From: a virus
Direction: 5' to 3' (one strand)
DNA length: 41,121 bases
Virus record (IMG/VR): IMGVR_UViG_3300017763_000046
Coordinates: 1-41,121 of that record
The notes beneath the pieces were generated by a model. That model was given only the letters and a program-made list of their open reading frames with translations. It did no database searches and was not told where the DNA came from. This document shows positions 21,069 to 31,400 of this stretch, piece after piece (within the stretch, counting starts at the first letter, position 1; each line of letters opens with the position of its first letter). Both the position numbers and the translations under genes were made by a program.

Positions 21069-21857
21069 TTATACCGAAGCGTCTTGTAGTTCTTCTATTG
21101 GTTTTAGGTAGAAGTGGTAGTATTGAGGCCCAAATATACCAGTTGGATTTCCTTTAGATACAATCTCATATTTACCTCCCTCAAATTCACATCTTTTTGC
21201 TTCTTTGAGTAAATTAAATCCTGCAGCATCTACAGTTATTCTTACAGAACCATCGACTAATTCTATATTTAATTGACTATTAATACCCCCGTCAGCAAGG
21301 TTTGCTTCTTTGGCGTCTATGTATTTGATTCTTGCTTTTATAGTGTGTTGAACAGCGGTTGTTGTGGTCGTTTTGTTGCCAAAAACGCTCCTACCATATA
21401 CTCCATTAAATGTGTCTCCTATAACAAATTCTGTAAGTGTCAAGCTGCTCCAGGTCATTTCATATGGTTGCGATACTGATGGATCAGTACTCTGTTTAGA
21501 TATATAGTTTGATACTGCATCCCCAATGCCAGGATCGTTGTCACTGCCATCTGTTATCTCCCAGAGATATTGTACAAGGTTAGGATCTGATTCAGTTCCA
21601 ACAGATTCCTCGACACGAGTTATATCACCAGATCCATTTTCTTGGGTATAAAAGTTAGCGCTTGTTTGTGTATAAGTTCCATTTAAATGTGCGTTATCGC
21701 CAGTAAAACCACTTACCGTTAATTGTCGATTAAGACTAATTAATACTTTTTTTCCTTCTTCGTAAACTGTGATGCTTCTAGCAAAAGTTTCGTGGATATC
21801 GTCAATAATAGCGCTAATGGTGTTTTTTTGAGAGTCTGAGATGAGAGAAGTGGGCAT
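21069..21857 (-). CDS. Head-tail joining protein candidate with an inserted domain, 262 aa
   Basis: The N-terminus (residues 1-48) has a helix and strands with IIDDIHETFARSITVYEEGKK. The C-terminus (about 170-262) has ARIKYID, NIELVDGSVRITVDAAGFN, CEFEGGKYEIVSKGNPTGIF and GPQYYHFYLKPIE, which reads as one small beta-barrel neck domain. Between them about 110 residues (VSGFTGDNAHLNGTYTQ to EFVIGDTFNGVYG) look like a separate beta domain inserted in a loop. It starts at the divergent late promoter pair and leads the minus-strand neck-tail block. The function is inferred from position. Confidence 0.6.
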   Translation of the reverse strand: MPTSLISDSQKNTISAIIDDIHETFARSITVYEEGKKVLISLNRQLTVSGFTGDNAHLNGTYTQTSANFYTQENGSGDITRVEESVGTESDPNLVQYLWEITDGSDNDPGIGDAVSNYISKQSTDPSVSQPYEMTWSSLTLTEFVIGDTFNGVYGRSVFGNKTTTTTAVQHTIKARIKYIDAKEANLADGGINSQLNIELVDGSVRITVDAAGFNLLKEAKRCEFEGGKYEIVSKGNPTGIFGPQYYHFYLKPIEELQDASV

Positions 21858-21892
21858 ATTTACTTTTACACTTTTTGTGTAAATTAGTTATT
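21858..21892. promoter_or_regulatory. Back-to-back late-type promoters (divergent)
   Basis: TTACAC TTTTT GTGTAA (21866-21882) is an inverted pair of the GTGTAA motif. On the minus strand eight bases separate GTGTAA from the ATG at 21857. On the plus strand ten bases separate it from the ATG at 21893. One 17-base palindrome therefore could fire both gene blocks. Confidence 0.75.
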
Positions 21893-23407
21893 ATGTATGA
21901 AAAAATTTTAAAAGGGAAATTTAATCCAAAAAAATTTGGTAGCGTTAAAGTTGGAAAAAATGCAATCAATCGGCATCATAGTAAAGATGAATCATTATAT
22001 GGACATTTAAGTAAAATTGATTGCAAAAAAGACCCAAATTTAAATGATTATGTCAGTTACCCAGATTTAAAAAATACTCATCCTCAACATTTTGAAATAA
22101 AAGAGGGAGAGGCCTTACTGATTCCTAAGAAATGGTGGCATTATGTTAGAAGTTATGATGGTTGTTATTTTGCAAATTTTTGGACACATATCAATATTGG
22201 TGAAGAACCCAAGATAATAAAACATGGCATAAAATTTGACCAACAGTCTATAGAGCCCGAAAGAAAAATATCAGTTTGGGTTTATAACAAAAAAAAATCT
22301 CGTATGGTTGAAAAGACTTTTCAACAATTTATTGAGGATGATAAAAAAGAAGAGTATTTGTGGACGTTAAAAAACTACAAAGGATTAAATCGAAATAAAG
22401 AATTAAAAGAAAATTTAATTAAAAAAATAAAAGTACCAGAAAAAATTTTAAAAACAAATGAAAATTTTGAATATAATTTTGGAGTTTGTCCCAAATATCA
22501 TCAAACAGATTTACATTATGATGAAGAGTGGGGTTTTCTTTGTGTAACAAAAGGCTATAAAAAAGCGATACTTTTTCCGCCTTCAGATTATGAATATTTA
22601 TACCCCATTGAATGGGAAAGGTATAAATGGAAAAACTCAAAAAACATAAAATGTAATTACAATTATTATCGAAAAGAAGATATTCTATTAAGTGGAAAAA
22701 ATTCTGGTTCTCTTTTGTATGAAACATGTAAGAAAAATAATTTAATTTTATATTCTATATCTAAAATTATCTTTGACTGGCATAAAAGTGATTCTGAAAA
22801 TAAAACTATTTATGGAGTTAAAAATATCAACGGAAAATATAGTTGGGAGCTATATAATTACGAACCTAAAGATAAAAATGTAAACAGAAAAATTTTAGAT
22901 TCGGTTGAAATATTAACAGAAAGGCAAAAGAATGGAAGCAACATTGAATCTATAACAGATTCTTACTATTATGATAAAGTAGAAGGCGATACTGTTTATG
23001 GGACATTAAAAAGAAGTAATACGATATATACAGACAAACCCACTCAATTACAAGAAAGGGGCTATTGGATAATAGATACATATAACAATTTTGTGACTAA
23101 TTTTGATAAAAATTACAAACATTTAAAATACAGTAAAGAAATTTGTGATTGGGTTAAAAACGAATTAATAAGAAAATATAAGACTGATTATTTCTGCATA
23201 CATCAAAAAAATAATGACGAGTTTTATTGTCAATTTATAGGTATACCTAAAGAAGATTTTTTAAAATTTTTAAAAGAATATAAATATGATAAAGGTTTGA
23301 TAGATAAGTACGAAAACAATGAATATAACATATCCAATGAAATTGCTATTATTTTTTGCAGAAAAACTCTAAAAGTTCTCAGAACAGCTTTTTATGGCAT
23401 AATATAG
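21893..23407 (+). CDS. JmjC/cupin-8-like protein with permuted halves, 504 aa
   Basis: The ATG at 21893 is chosen because it lies ten bases after a GTGTAA motif; a TTG further up falls inside the motif. Residues 55-100 carry the C-terminal half of a JmjC/cupin-8 domain: HFEIKEGEALLIPKKWWHYV (67-86, H83) and FANFWTH. Residues 195-240 carry the N-terminal half: HQTDLHYDEEWGFLCVTKGY with an HxD pair (H208, D210), then KKAILFPP and LYP. In normal FIH/JmjC enzymes HxD comes first and the distal His second. The rest (from 260) is Lys/Tyr/Asn-rich and unidentified. It may be a 2-oxoglutarate oxygenase or a non-catalytic relative. Very AT-rich. Confidence 0.65.
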   Translation: MYEKILKGKFNPKKFGSVKVGKNAINRHHSKDESLYGHLSKIDCKKDPNLNDYVSYPDLKNTHPQHFEIKEGEALLIPKKWWHYVRSYDGCYFANFWTHINIGEEPKIIKHGIKFDQQSIEPERKISVWVYNKKKSRMVEKTFQQFIEDDKKEEYLWTLKNYKGLNRNKELKENLIKKIKVPEKILKTNENFEYNFGVCPKYHQTDLHYDEEWGFLCVTKGYKKAILFPPSDYEYLYPIEWERYKWKNSKNIKCNYNYYRKEDILLSGKNSGSLLYETCKKNNLILYSISKIIFDWHKSDSENKTIYGVKNINGKYSWELYNYEPKDKNVNRKILDSVEILTERQKNGSNIESITDSYYYDKVEGDTVYGTLKRSNTIYTDKPTQLQERGYWIIDTYNNFVTNFDKNYKHLKYSKEICDWVKNELIRKYKTDYFCIHQKNNDEFYCQFIGIPKEDFLKFLKEYKYDKGLIDKYENNEYNISNEIAIIFCRKTLKVLRTAFYGII

Positions 23408-23414
23408 CTTTTTT

Positions 23415-23444
23415 GTGTAAATATACATAGGTATAAGGATATTT
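23415..23444 (+). promoter_or_regulatory. Late-type motif with ribosome binding site
   Basis: GTGTAAATATA (23415-23425) lies 24 bases before the ATG at 23445. AAGGAT (23435-23440) gives a Shine-Dalgarno-like site four bases before the ATG, so this transcript probably has a normal leader, unlike most others here. Confidence 0.6.
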
Positions 23445-23735
23445 ATGATTGCAAAAGAATTTTTGTATGATCGTTCTGATCATCACATTCGTTATTTATT
23501 TAAGGCTTTTTTGAACACACTTGAGGAAATGCAAAGTGTTCATGAAATAAACTTTTCTAAATTATACGAACATCTACCAAAAGAACATCAAGGGATTGTC
23601 GAAATGGCAGATTATTTCGATAAAGAACACTACGAGGTGTATCGAAAAAAAATTCTAGATATTGGAAATTCTGTTTTGCGAGATTATAATAACGAGTTAG
23701 AAACTCTAACGGTTGAATTCAAATTTAAACAATAA
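23445..23735 (+). CDS. Small protein before the tail chaperone genes, 96 aa
   Basis: A soluble helical protein starting MIAKEFLYDRSDHHIRYLF, with several His and Tyr residues, AFLNTLEEM, LPKEHQGIVEMADYFDKEHY and a C-terminal strand ETLTVEFKFK. No family is recognised. It has a ribosome binding site and a late-type motif upstream, and its stop overlaps the next start as TAATG, so it belongs to the tape measure operon. It may be a tail assembly factor. Confidence 0.65.
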   Translation: MIAKEFLYDRSDHHIRYLFKAFLNTLEEMQSVHEINFSKLYEHLPKEHQGIVEMADYFDKEHYEVYRKKILDIGNSVLRDYNNELETLTVEFKFKQ

Positions 23736-24469
23736 TGGCACAAGGATATATATATAAATTTACTTTAGAAACTAAAGAAAAGAAAAAAGTAGAAGTAGAA
23801 CGCAAAAATAAAGAAACTGGCGAGATGGAAACTGTTGTTCAAAACAAAACAGTAAAAACGCCAATTGAATTTGTTATTAAAAAGCCTACTCGTCGAATCA
23901 TGGACGAAGCTGAGGCTCAATATGCCATTGAAATGAGCAACAATATCAAAAAGGGTATTGTAACAAAAGCCATGCTAGTAAAAAAGTATGCTGATACTGG
24001 CGGGACGTTGACCGAAGCAGAGACAAAAGATATGGTCAAAAAGTTGCAAAAAAGTAATGAGGTTGCAAATAAAATCCAAATGCTTTCTGCCACAGACAAA
24101 AAAAAGAATGAAAAAGAAATTGAGGAACTCAATTCAGAGCTTTTGATTTTAAGAAAAGATTTGACAGATATTGAAATGTCGATGCAGGGCGTTTACGATC
24201 ACACTGCTGACGCGAGATCAGAAAGGGCTATGTTACTTTGGTACACAATCCAACTCGCTAGAGAAATAGAAGATGGGCAAGAAGTTTTATTCTTTGATGG
24301 CCTTTTGTACGAAGATCAATTAGAAGACCTTTACAAAAAAGACGAAGACGGAACTGACCTAGAAAAAGAAGCTCTTAATGAAATGATGACAGCAATATCA
24401 TACTGGTTTTACAATAATAGCGCTACACAAGAACAAATTGAAGCGTTTGTGAAACAAGCATATGAATGA
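23735..24469 (+). CDS. Tail assembly chaperone candidate (first), 244 aa
   Basis: The first 55 residues form strands with many Lys and Glu (IYKFTLETKEKKKVEVERKN). Then comes a helical and coiled-coil part (about 60-150, KPTRRIMDEAEAQYAIEMSN and KKKNEKEIEELNSELLILRK). The C-terminal third is acidic helical with LLWYTIQLAREIEDGQEVLF. The two genes just before a tape measure usually encode tail assembly chaperones that coat it, in lambda as G and GT by frameshift. Here the downstream gene has its own ATG with an eight-base overlap in another frame. The role is inferred from position. Confidence 0.6.
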   Translation: MAQGYIYKFTLETKEKKKVEVERKNKETGEMETVVQNKTVKTPIEFVIKKPTRRIMDEAEAQYAIEMSNNIKKGIVTKAMLVKKYADTGGTLTEAETKDMVKKLQKSNEVANKIQMLSATDKKKNEKEIEELNSELLILRKDLTDIEMSMQGVYDHTADARSERAMLLWYTIQLAREIEDGQEVLFFDGLLYEDQLEDLYKKDEDGTDLEKEALNEMMTAISYWFYNNSATQEQIEAFVKQAYE

Positions 24470-25439
24470 TGAAAATTTAGCAGATATTATAGCCGAGATA
24501 TTTGATGGGGTCACTGTCTTGAATTCAAGCTTTGGCCCCATTTATGTTAGGCATTTTGGTCAGCTAGAATTAAGAAGAACTTTCTCTGAAAGAAAAAAAT
24601 ATTTAGAGCAAGCCAAAAATAGAGGGCTTATGTCAGAAAAAGAATCTTTAGATCTCTTATACAAAGACGAGATGTGGACCCCAGAGTCCGAAGAGTCAGT
24701 GGAAAAAAAGAAAAAATTTATAGAGAACTTAAATAAAGGGCTTGGCAGAATAAAAATACCTTCCAAAAGAGAAGAACATAAAAAAATGATAAAACGAGAA
24801 ATGGGAGTTCTCGAAGAATTAGAAAAAGAAAGGTCGACACTTGTTGGTTTAACAGCAGAGAAGTACGCACAGAAAAAAGTTAACCAGATTTTCTTTGAAA
24901 ACTTATTATTTGAAGATAAGGAATTTAAAAAATCAGTGTTTAGGGATTTAATCTATTCAGACACAGAAAAAGAATATGAGTTTAATATGCTGCAAGAGCA
25001 ATTCTTTACAAGAATGTCTGACGACAATATTTCTAAAGCCGCCCTTTCGCCGTTTTTTTCTCCATACTTATCTTATAGTGAAAATGTACACGATATGTAT
25101 GGAAAGCCTATAAAAGATTTGTCAGCATTTGAATTAAAACTACTGACGTACGCTAGAACATTTTTAAATATTTTTAAAAATGCAACTAAAGAAATTCCCA
25201 CTCATGTAGCGAAAGATCCAGAGTTGTTGTTAGATTTTCACGAAGCTCAGAAAAATGATGGAAAAAGCTCAAAAAAGGGCTCAGATGGAGACGGTGGGAC
25301 AACTTATTTTGGAGCTAATAAACAAGATATTGCTCAAATGAAGGCGGAAGATGAAGATGCTGTCGATTTAACAGATGAAATGAAGAAGCGAGGAGGCACT
25401 TTGAATATGAAAGAATTCATGGATTTGCATGGTGTTTAG
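24462..25439 (+). CDS. Tail assembly chaperone candidate (second), 325 aa
   Basis: A helical, highly charged protein: GPIYVRHFGQLELRRTFSER at about residues 25-44, a coiled coil at 78-130, FFSPYLSYSENVHDMYGKPI at about 197-216, LLTYARTFLNIFKNATKEIP, and a C-terminal Ser/Gly/Asp linker (NDGKSSKKGSDGDGGTTYFG) followed by an acidic helix. It overlaps the first chaperone candidate by eight bases and ends directly before a GTGTAA motif for the tape measure gene. No family match is recognised. A tape-measure chaperone is the best positional guess. Confidence 0.6.
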   Translation: MNDENLADIIAEIFDGVTVLNSSFGPIYVRHFGQLELRRTFSERKKYLEQAKNRGLMSEKESLDLLYKDEMWTPESEESVEKKKKFIENLNKGLGRIKIPSKREEHKKMIKREMGVLEELEKERSTLVGLTAEKYAQKKVNQIFFENLLFEDKEFKKSVFRDLIYSDTEKEYEFNMLQEQFFTRMSDDNISKAALSPFFSPYLSYSENVHDMYGKPIKDLSAFELKLLTYARTFLNIFKNATKEIPTHVAKDPELLLDFHEAQKNDGKSSKKGSDGDGGTTYFGANKQDIAQMKAEDEDAVDLTDEMKKRGGTLNMKEFMDLHGV

Positions 25440-25454
25440 GTGTAATACCATTAT
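25440..25454 (+). promoter_or_regulatory. Late-type promoter motif GTGTAA
   Basis: GTGTAA (25440-25445), nine bases (TACCATTAT) and the ATG of the tape measure gene at 25455. It directly follows the stop codon of the preceding gene. Confidence 0.7.
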
Positions 25455-28400
25455 ATGGCGAAGGCAAATGTACCAGTAGAGTTTAGTCCTGTAGATAGTA
25501 GGAAAGTCGAGGCGGCTATAGCGAGGATTCAGTCCCAAGCTAAAGGGGTTAGTTTCGGTGGAGGCGCTGAATCTATTAACAAGCTATCCAGACCACTCGG
25601 AAAAATTACTGGACAAGCTTCAGAATTTCAAAAATCTTTAGAAGCTTCCAATGCCCGTGTCTTAGCTTTCGGTGCTTCTGTTGCTGTAATTAATAAATTA
25701 TCTCAAGCTTTCGGAGCGTTAGTGAGCAATACCGTAAAAGTAGAGGCGTCTTTTGCTAAAATTAATACAATTCTTGGCGGTACAAAAAAAGAAATTGAAG
25801 AATTTGGAAATGGAATTTTTAAAGTTGCGCAAAGAACAGCAACTTCATTTGATCAAGTGGCCGAAGGTGCTCTTGAATTAGCTCGTCAAGGTTTAGGAGT
25901 TGCTGAATCGTTAGCTAGAGTAGAAACTGCTCTAAAGTTAGTTCGTGTTGCTGGCATTGATTCTCAGCAAGCGGTAGCTGGTTTGACTGCAGCAATTAAA
26001 GGTTTTGAGGGCGCTGGTTTAACTGTCGCAGCAATTGGAGACAAGTTGGCAGAAGTTGATACAAAATTTGCTGTATCTACTGAAGATTTAATTAACGGAC
26101 TTGAGAGAGCTTCTGCATCTGCTCGTGTAGCTGGTGTTTCGTTCGACGAATTACTCGCTGCCGTCACGACAGTACAAGAAAGAACGCAACGTGGTGGTGC
26201 TGTTATTGGTAATGCATTTAAAACTATTTTTGCTAGACTTGGAAGAACTGATACTTTAAAAACCCTACAAGATTTAGGAATTAGTGTTTTAGACACGGAA
26301 GGCAATGTAAGATCTGCTATTCCTTTGTTTCAAGAGTTGGCTGGAGAATTAAATAAACTCGGACTAAAAAGCGTCGAGGCTGGAGAAGTTATTCAAAAAG
26401 TGGCTGGCGTTAGACAGCGTGATATTTTAATTAGTTTGGTGGAAGATTTAAATTCTAGTCAAAGTCAATTTGCAAAATCTTTAGAAGTTTCAGCTGGAGC
26501 AGCTGGAGCATTGGACTCAAAGAATCAAAAGTTAAATCAAACACTAGAAGCCTTAATAAATAATCTAACAGTGGGTGGAGAAAAACTAGCTTCAGTATTG
26601 GGCGAAATAGGATTTACAGATCAAGCAAAAGACTTGCTTAAATTATTTGGAGATATTGTTAATTCTATAACAGATGTTTTACAAGGCGATACTATAGGCT
26701 CTAAATTTGCAAAAGGATTAATAAAAGGCATTGGCGCAACATTGACTCCAGGTATTGCTTTAGTTGGTGCGATATTTATTAAATTATTTGTAGACTTAGC
26801 TAAGTTTGGTGCGTCATCGTTAAAACAAATTTTAGGAATTAATAAAGCCTCTCAATTACAAAATTCTCTTCAACAATCTGTATTACAAACTCTACTACAG
26901 AATGAAAGTATTCAAAGAGAAATTTTAGCTCTTGAAGGAAATAAAGTAGCTCAAGAACAATTACTTTTAAAAATATACACTCAACAAGCCGCCGCTTTAG
27001 CTAGAGTACAAAAAGCTGCCGCAGTAGTAACTCCTGGACTTTTCAAGGGAGGTATGAGAGGCGGAGAAAGTGGCGTTACCAAGAGAGGCGCTGGAGGTTA
27101 TGTTTCCGCAGAGTCTCGTGATGTTTCTCGTGGAGTTGGTGGTGCGCCAGCAAGTTCTAAAGTTGTGTCTATTCCAAACTTTGCGTTTGGTGGAGGACAA
27201 CGAGGAACAATGGTCGCAAACACTAGTGAATATTATGTTCCAAATTATAAGGGTGGAGGAGATGCTATATTTAATAAAGATATGGTTAGATCCATGGGGC
27301 TACCAGGTGGAGCTAAAAAATTAAATGCGGCTGGTGGATTTATACCAAATTTTGCCTCGAAAGGTACTCCAGATTATTTTAGAAATATATCTAGAAAAGC
27401 AAACCCGACATCTGCAGAGAAGAAAGAGTTGGCGGCATATCAAGCAAGTAGAGGAGGAATGCCGTTTAACGCAGAGCAAAAGGGTATTGTCATGCTTGTC
27501 CCTCAAACTAACGTTAGGGGTGCAGATTTAGCCACTCGATTTAAAAAACCAAAATTAGGAAGAAAAGGAACTTACAATAGTTTTATTGGTAAAGCTTTTG
27601 GTATAGATCCTAATCTGAAAAGCGATTCAAAATTTGGAAGCCTTGTTGGCTTGGATGACGAGCTCGAATCAGCTATGGCTCATTCTATAAATAGCATTAT
27701 TGGTAAAGTTTATCCGTCTATAAAAACAAGTCCGACGCCTCCGATAACTTCAAAAGCAGCAAAAGAAAAATTCCTACAAGAAGGTGGAGCTGGAGCATTT
27801 GGTTCATTTAGAGGGGCTATGTTTGAGGCGATCATTGAAATGATTGTTGGTGGATCTAATAGGGATGGCGCTGGAACTCTTGACGTGGCTTTTAATTCTG
27901 GCAATACTGCAGCTTTGGAAGAAATTTTTGGACTTCCAAAAAAGTATAAAGTTGGTGACTATAAAAACAGCGTACTTTCTAAAGGTAAATTTATTGATCA
28001 AGCTATTTCTAATAGAGGAGCTGGCGGATACATTCCAAACTTTTTTGGTGGAGCGTTAGAAGAAGCTATAAGTAGGGAAAATCAAGCTGGAGTTCCTCTT
28101 AATCAAATTAGAGTTAATCAAAGTGGGAAACTTAGAAATGCAAAAAACCCGAAAGGGCTTGCTGTAACAAATACGAGAGATGAGCCTACTGGAGCAATTC
28201 CAAACTTTAATAAAGGAGGAATGGGCGACGGAATGGGTGGCGGTATTATGGGTATATTTGTTGTTCAAGCTATAAGTGGAATGACATCTAGTTTTGTTGA
28301 CGCAGAAAGCGCTCTTGGAAAACTTATTAGCACAATTACGACAGTTGCTACCACTTTTATGAGTTTGAGTTTAATTGCTCCAACTATAACAAAAGCTAGC

Positions 28401-31400
28401 GCGGCGATGATAGCTTTTTCTAAGAAAAGAACTATAACTGCAGTAGGTAAATACGGAGGAGTGAGAGAATTCGCTGCTCCGATGTCTCGAGGAAGAGCGG
28501 CAGCGGGCGGAGCCGCTGGTCTTGGAGGTAGAGCATTAGGAGTCCTTGGTGGGCCAGTAGGAATGGCTGCTACTGCAATCGCTGTCCCTTTGATAATGGA
28601 GTTGGCTAAAACAAAGAGTGGATTTGAAGAATTAAACAATTCTCTGAAGCAAGTAGATTTAACAAAGTTATCTACTGGAGAAAATATAGGTGAATTTATA
28701 ACTGCGTTAGAAACCGAGCAAAAAAGACTGGCTACTTTAAGAAAAACTAAGGAAGAACTAGGGGGCGTATCTGGGGATTCTCTTGATAAAGTTTTAGGAA
28801 AACAAGCAGATCAATTAAAGGGAGTGCCAACGGGGTTCTTTGGCGGAGTAAAAGATAAAGAGACTTTTGCTCGTGCTATAGCAGTGCTTGGAAAAGACGC
28901 AGTACAAGCGATAATAGACAGTGATGCAAGTAAGGAAGATGTCCAGATAAGAAGACGTGCTCTAGAACCACAAATAGTAACTGGCAGTATGGGCCCTCCC
29001 GACAGCTTTTCGCAAACAAGGGCGGCTAAAGAAAGAGAGGCCTTAAGAGAAAAATTAAGGTCCGAAGGACTTTCAGAAGAAGAGATAAAATATGAAACAG
29101 TCCAAAGACTAAGTTTAGAAAAACTTGTAGGTGCTATAGCTGAAGCATCAATGGACACAGATGTCTTTAAAAACTCGGATTTTGGAAAACAGAGAGCCGC
29201 AGAAGAAGCAAAGAAAAAAGCCGAAGCCGACAGAAAGGCTAGACTTGATGCAGATAAAAGTTTAAGCATATTAAATATTAAAGATATAAAGTCCGCACAA
29301 AGAGCTGGTCTAGCCTCAAGACGAGAAGGGGATTCGGGCGATCAAATGAACAAGTCTCAAGAAATGGCATTAAAGCTGGCTGGAAACTTAGGTCGTTTAG
29401 AAAGAGAAAGACTCGTAGCAAATAAAGCCTTGTTAGACTCTAAGATTAAACAAACAGAAGCTTCTAGAAAACTAGGAGCGGAGATGGCGGTTGCTGCGCT
29501 TAAAGCTACTGATGGAAAAGTAGCTAATACAGAGATGGCTCAAGCCATAAGGGATGCCATGAAAAATGGAGAAAGTTTTCAACAAATTTTAGATAAAATA
29601 AATACATTAAAAGAAGAAGGAAAACTTAAAGACCAGGACTCGATAACTGCACTAGAAGAAATAACGAAATCTTATGTTGACCAAAATACCGAACTTGGAA
29701 AAACAAACGAAGAGCTCGATGAAATATTAAAAAAGAGACAAAAGATGGCAAAGATGTCACCTTTAGATTCAGCAAACGAAAAAAGAAAAGATGATTTAAA
29801 AGAACTATCTGAAGATGTGCCAAAGAGATTAGCAGACAACCTAGAAAATTCTATAGCTAACGCAATGGATAATTTAGCCGACGGAACTTATGATTCTCTT
29901 GGTGATGTATTTTTAAATATCGCATTAGATTTTGGGAAAGCCTTACAGCAAGAAATAAGCGCGGCTGTAGCTAAAAATTTAGTACAATCATTTACTAGTA
30001 GTGGTGTCGGTAAAGGATTGATGCAGGGAGCAGGAAATATAGTACAGTCAGTAGGTGGATACAATTCTGGAGGGATGGTTACTGGTGGCGGTGGCGTCAT
30101 AGACGATGTTCCAGCAAAACTTACTAGTGGAGAATATGTTATTAAAAAATCTGCAGTTCAAAAATACGGAGTAGACTTTTTAGATAGATTAAATTCTGGA
30201 GGAATACAAGGCCTTCAAAACGGAGGTTCTTTGATTACTCAAGGAGCAGATAATACGCGAACTGGTAAATTTTGGTCAGATCCTCGTGGCTACAGTGAGG
30301 GCGGGGCAAGATCTAGAGCCTATTTAGAAGAAGCTAAAAAGAGAGACTTTTTTGTTCCAGGTCAAAGAGGGTTTGGATCAATTGTAGGTAAAGAAAATTT
30401 ATTAGCCTTCTCGCAGCAAGGTGTTACTTCTGGTTCGACTGATATTATTTCAAGTAGAGCTGGTGGGGCGTCCATTAATCTAGAAGATCAAAGTGCGAGA
30501 TTAACCGCATTTGGAAGAAGAAGAGATAGCCCAGCAAAACGAGCATTAGAAGAGGCTCAAGGGCAAGCTTTTGATTTGTATCAAAGATCTGTAGCTGAAG
30601 AACAAAGAGTCGTACAAGAGAACAAAGATGCGAAAAAAGCGAGAAAGGACGCGTTAAAGCAAGCTGTTATTGGGGCTTTTGTAAATGCAACCATGGCTGG
30701 AGTTTCTGCTGGAATTAGTAATGTCAGCAAGGGTGGTTCTTTCTTCGGCGCCGCTCCTACACAAAATTTAAATTTAACATCTGATTTTATGAGTAGTAGT
30801 GGTGAACTTTTTAAAGAGGGCACCAGTATGATGAATATAGATGGGATGACTGAAAAGTTCAAAACTGGAAGTATTTTCGGTATTGATCAATTTGGAATTA
30901 GACCAACCTCAGCTGGTTTAGATGCACTAAAGGGTGGTAGTATGTTTAATTCTGGCGTTCAAAATGTTATGCAAGTAGGAAACCAGTTTATGAACACAGC
31001 GGATTATTATACTCAGTATCCGAGCAATATGAATAGGGCTGCAAATGGTGGACTAATGTCTGGTGGAGGATCAAACTCAGCAAATGCTCTTCTTATGGAT
31101 GGCGAATATGTGATGGGATCTGATGCCTCAAGCTCGCTAGGAAAAGAAACTTTAGATAGCATAAACACAATGAACTTTGCAAACGGTGGTCCAGTTGGAG
31201 CGTCAACTGCGAGTGGCGGAGAAAAAGCTGATGTTGGGACTCTAAATATAGAAATTAATATAGAAAAAGATGGAGAAGCTTCTACTTCAACTTCTGGATC
31301 TGGAGAACAAGACCCAGAAAAAGCGAAAGAATTTACAAAGAAAGTCAAAGATGTTGTTCTTAACGTAATTAATGAAGAAAAGAGGGTATCTGGATCACTA

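Noticed and set aside
24462-24469. Programmed frameshift between the two tail chaperone candidates, as in lambda G/GT
   Set aside because: The second gene has its own ATG inside the eight-base overlap and I see no slippery heptamer near it. Plain coupling explains the arrangement.
28811-29269. 152-codon minus-strand frame inside the tape measure gene, and several others like it
   Set aside because: The Ser/Ala/Leu-rich products are the usual reverse-strand image of a Lys/Glu/Ala-rich helical gene. No start signals were seen.
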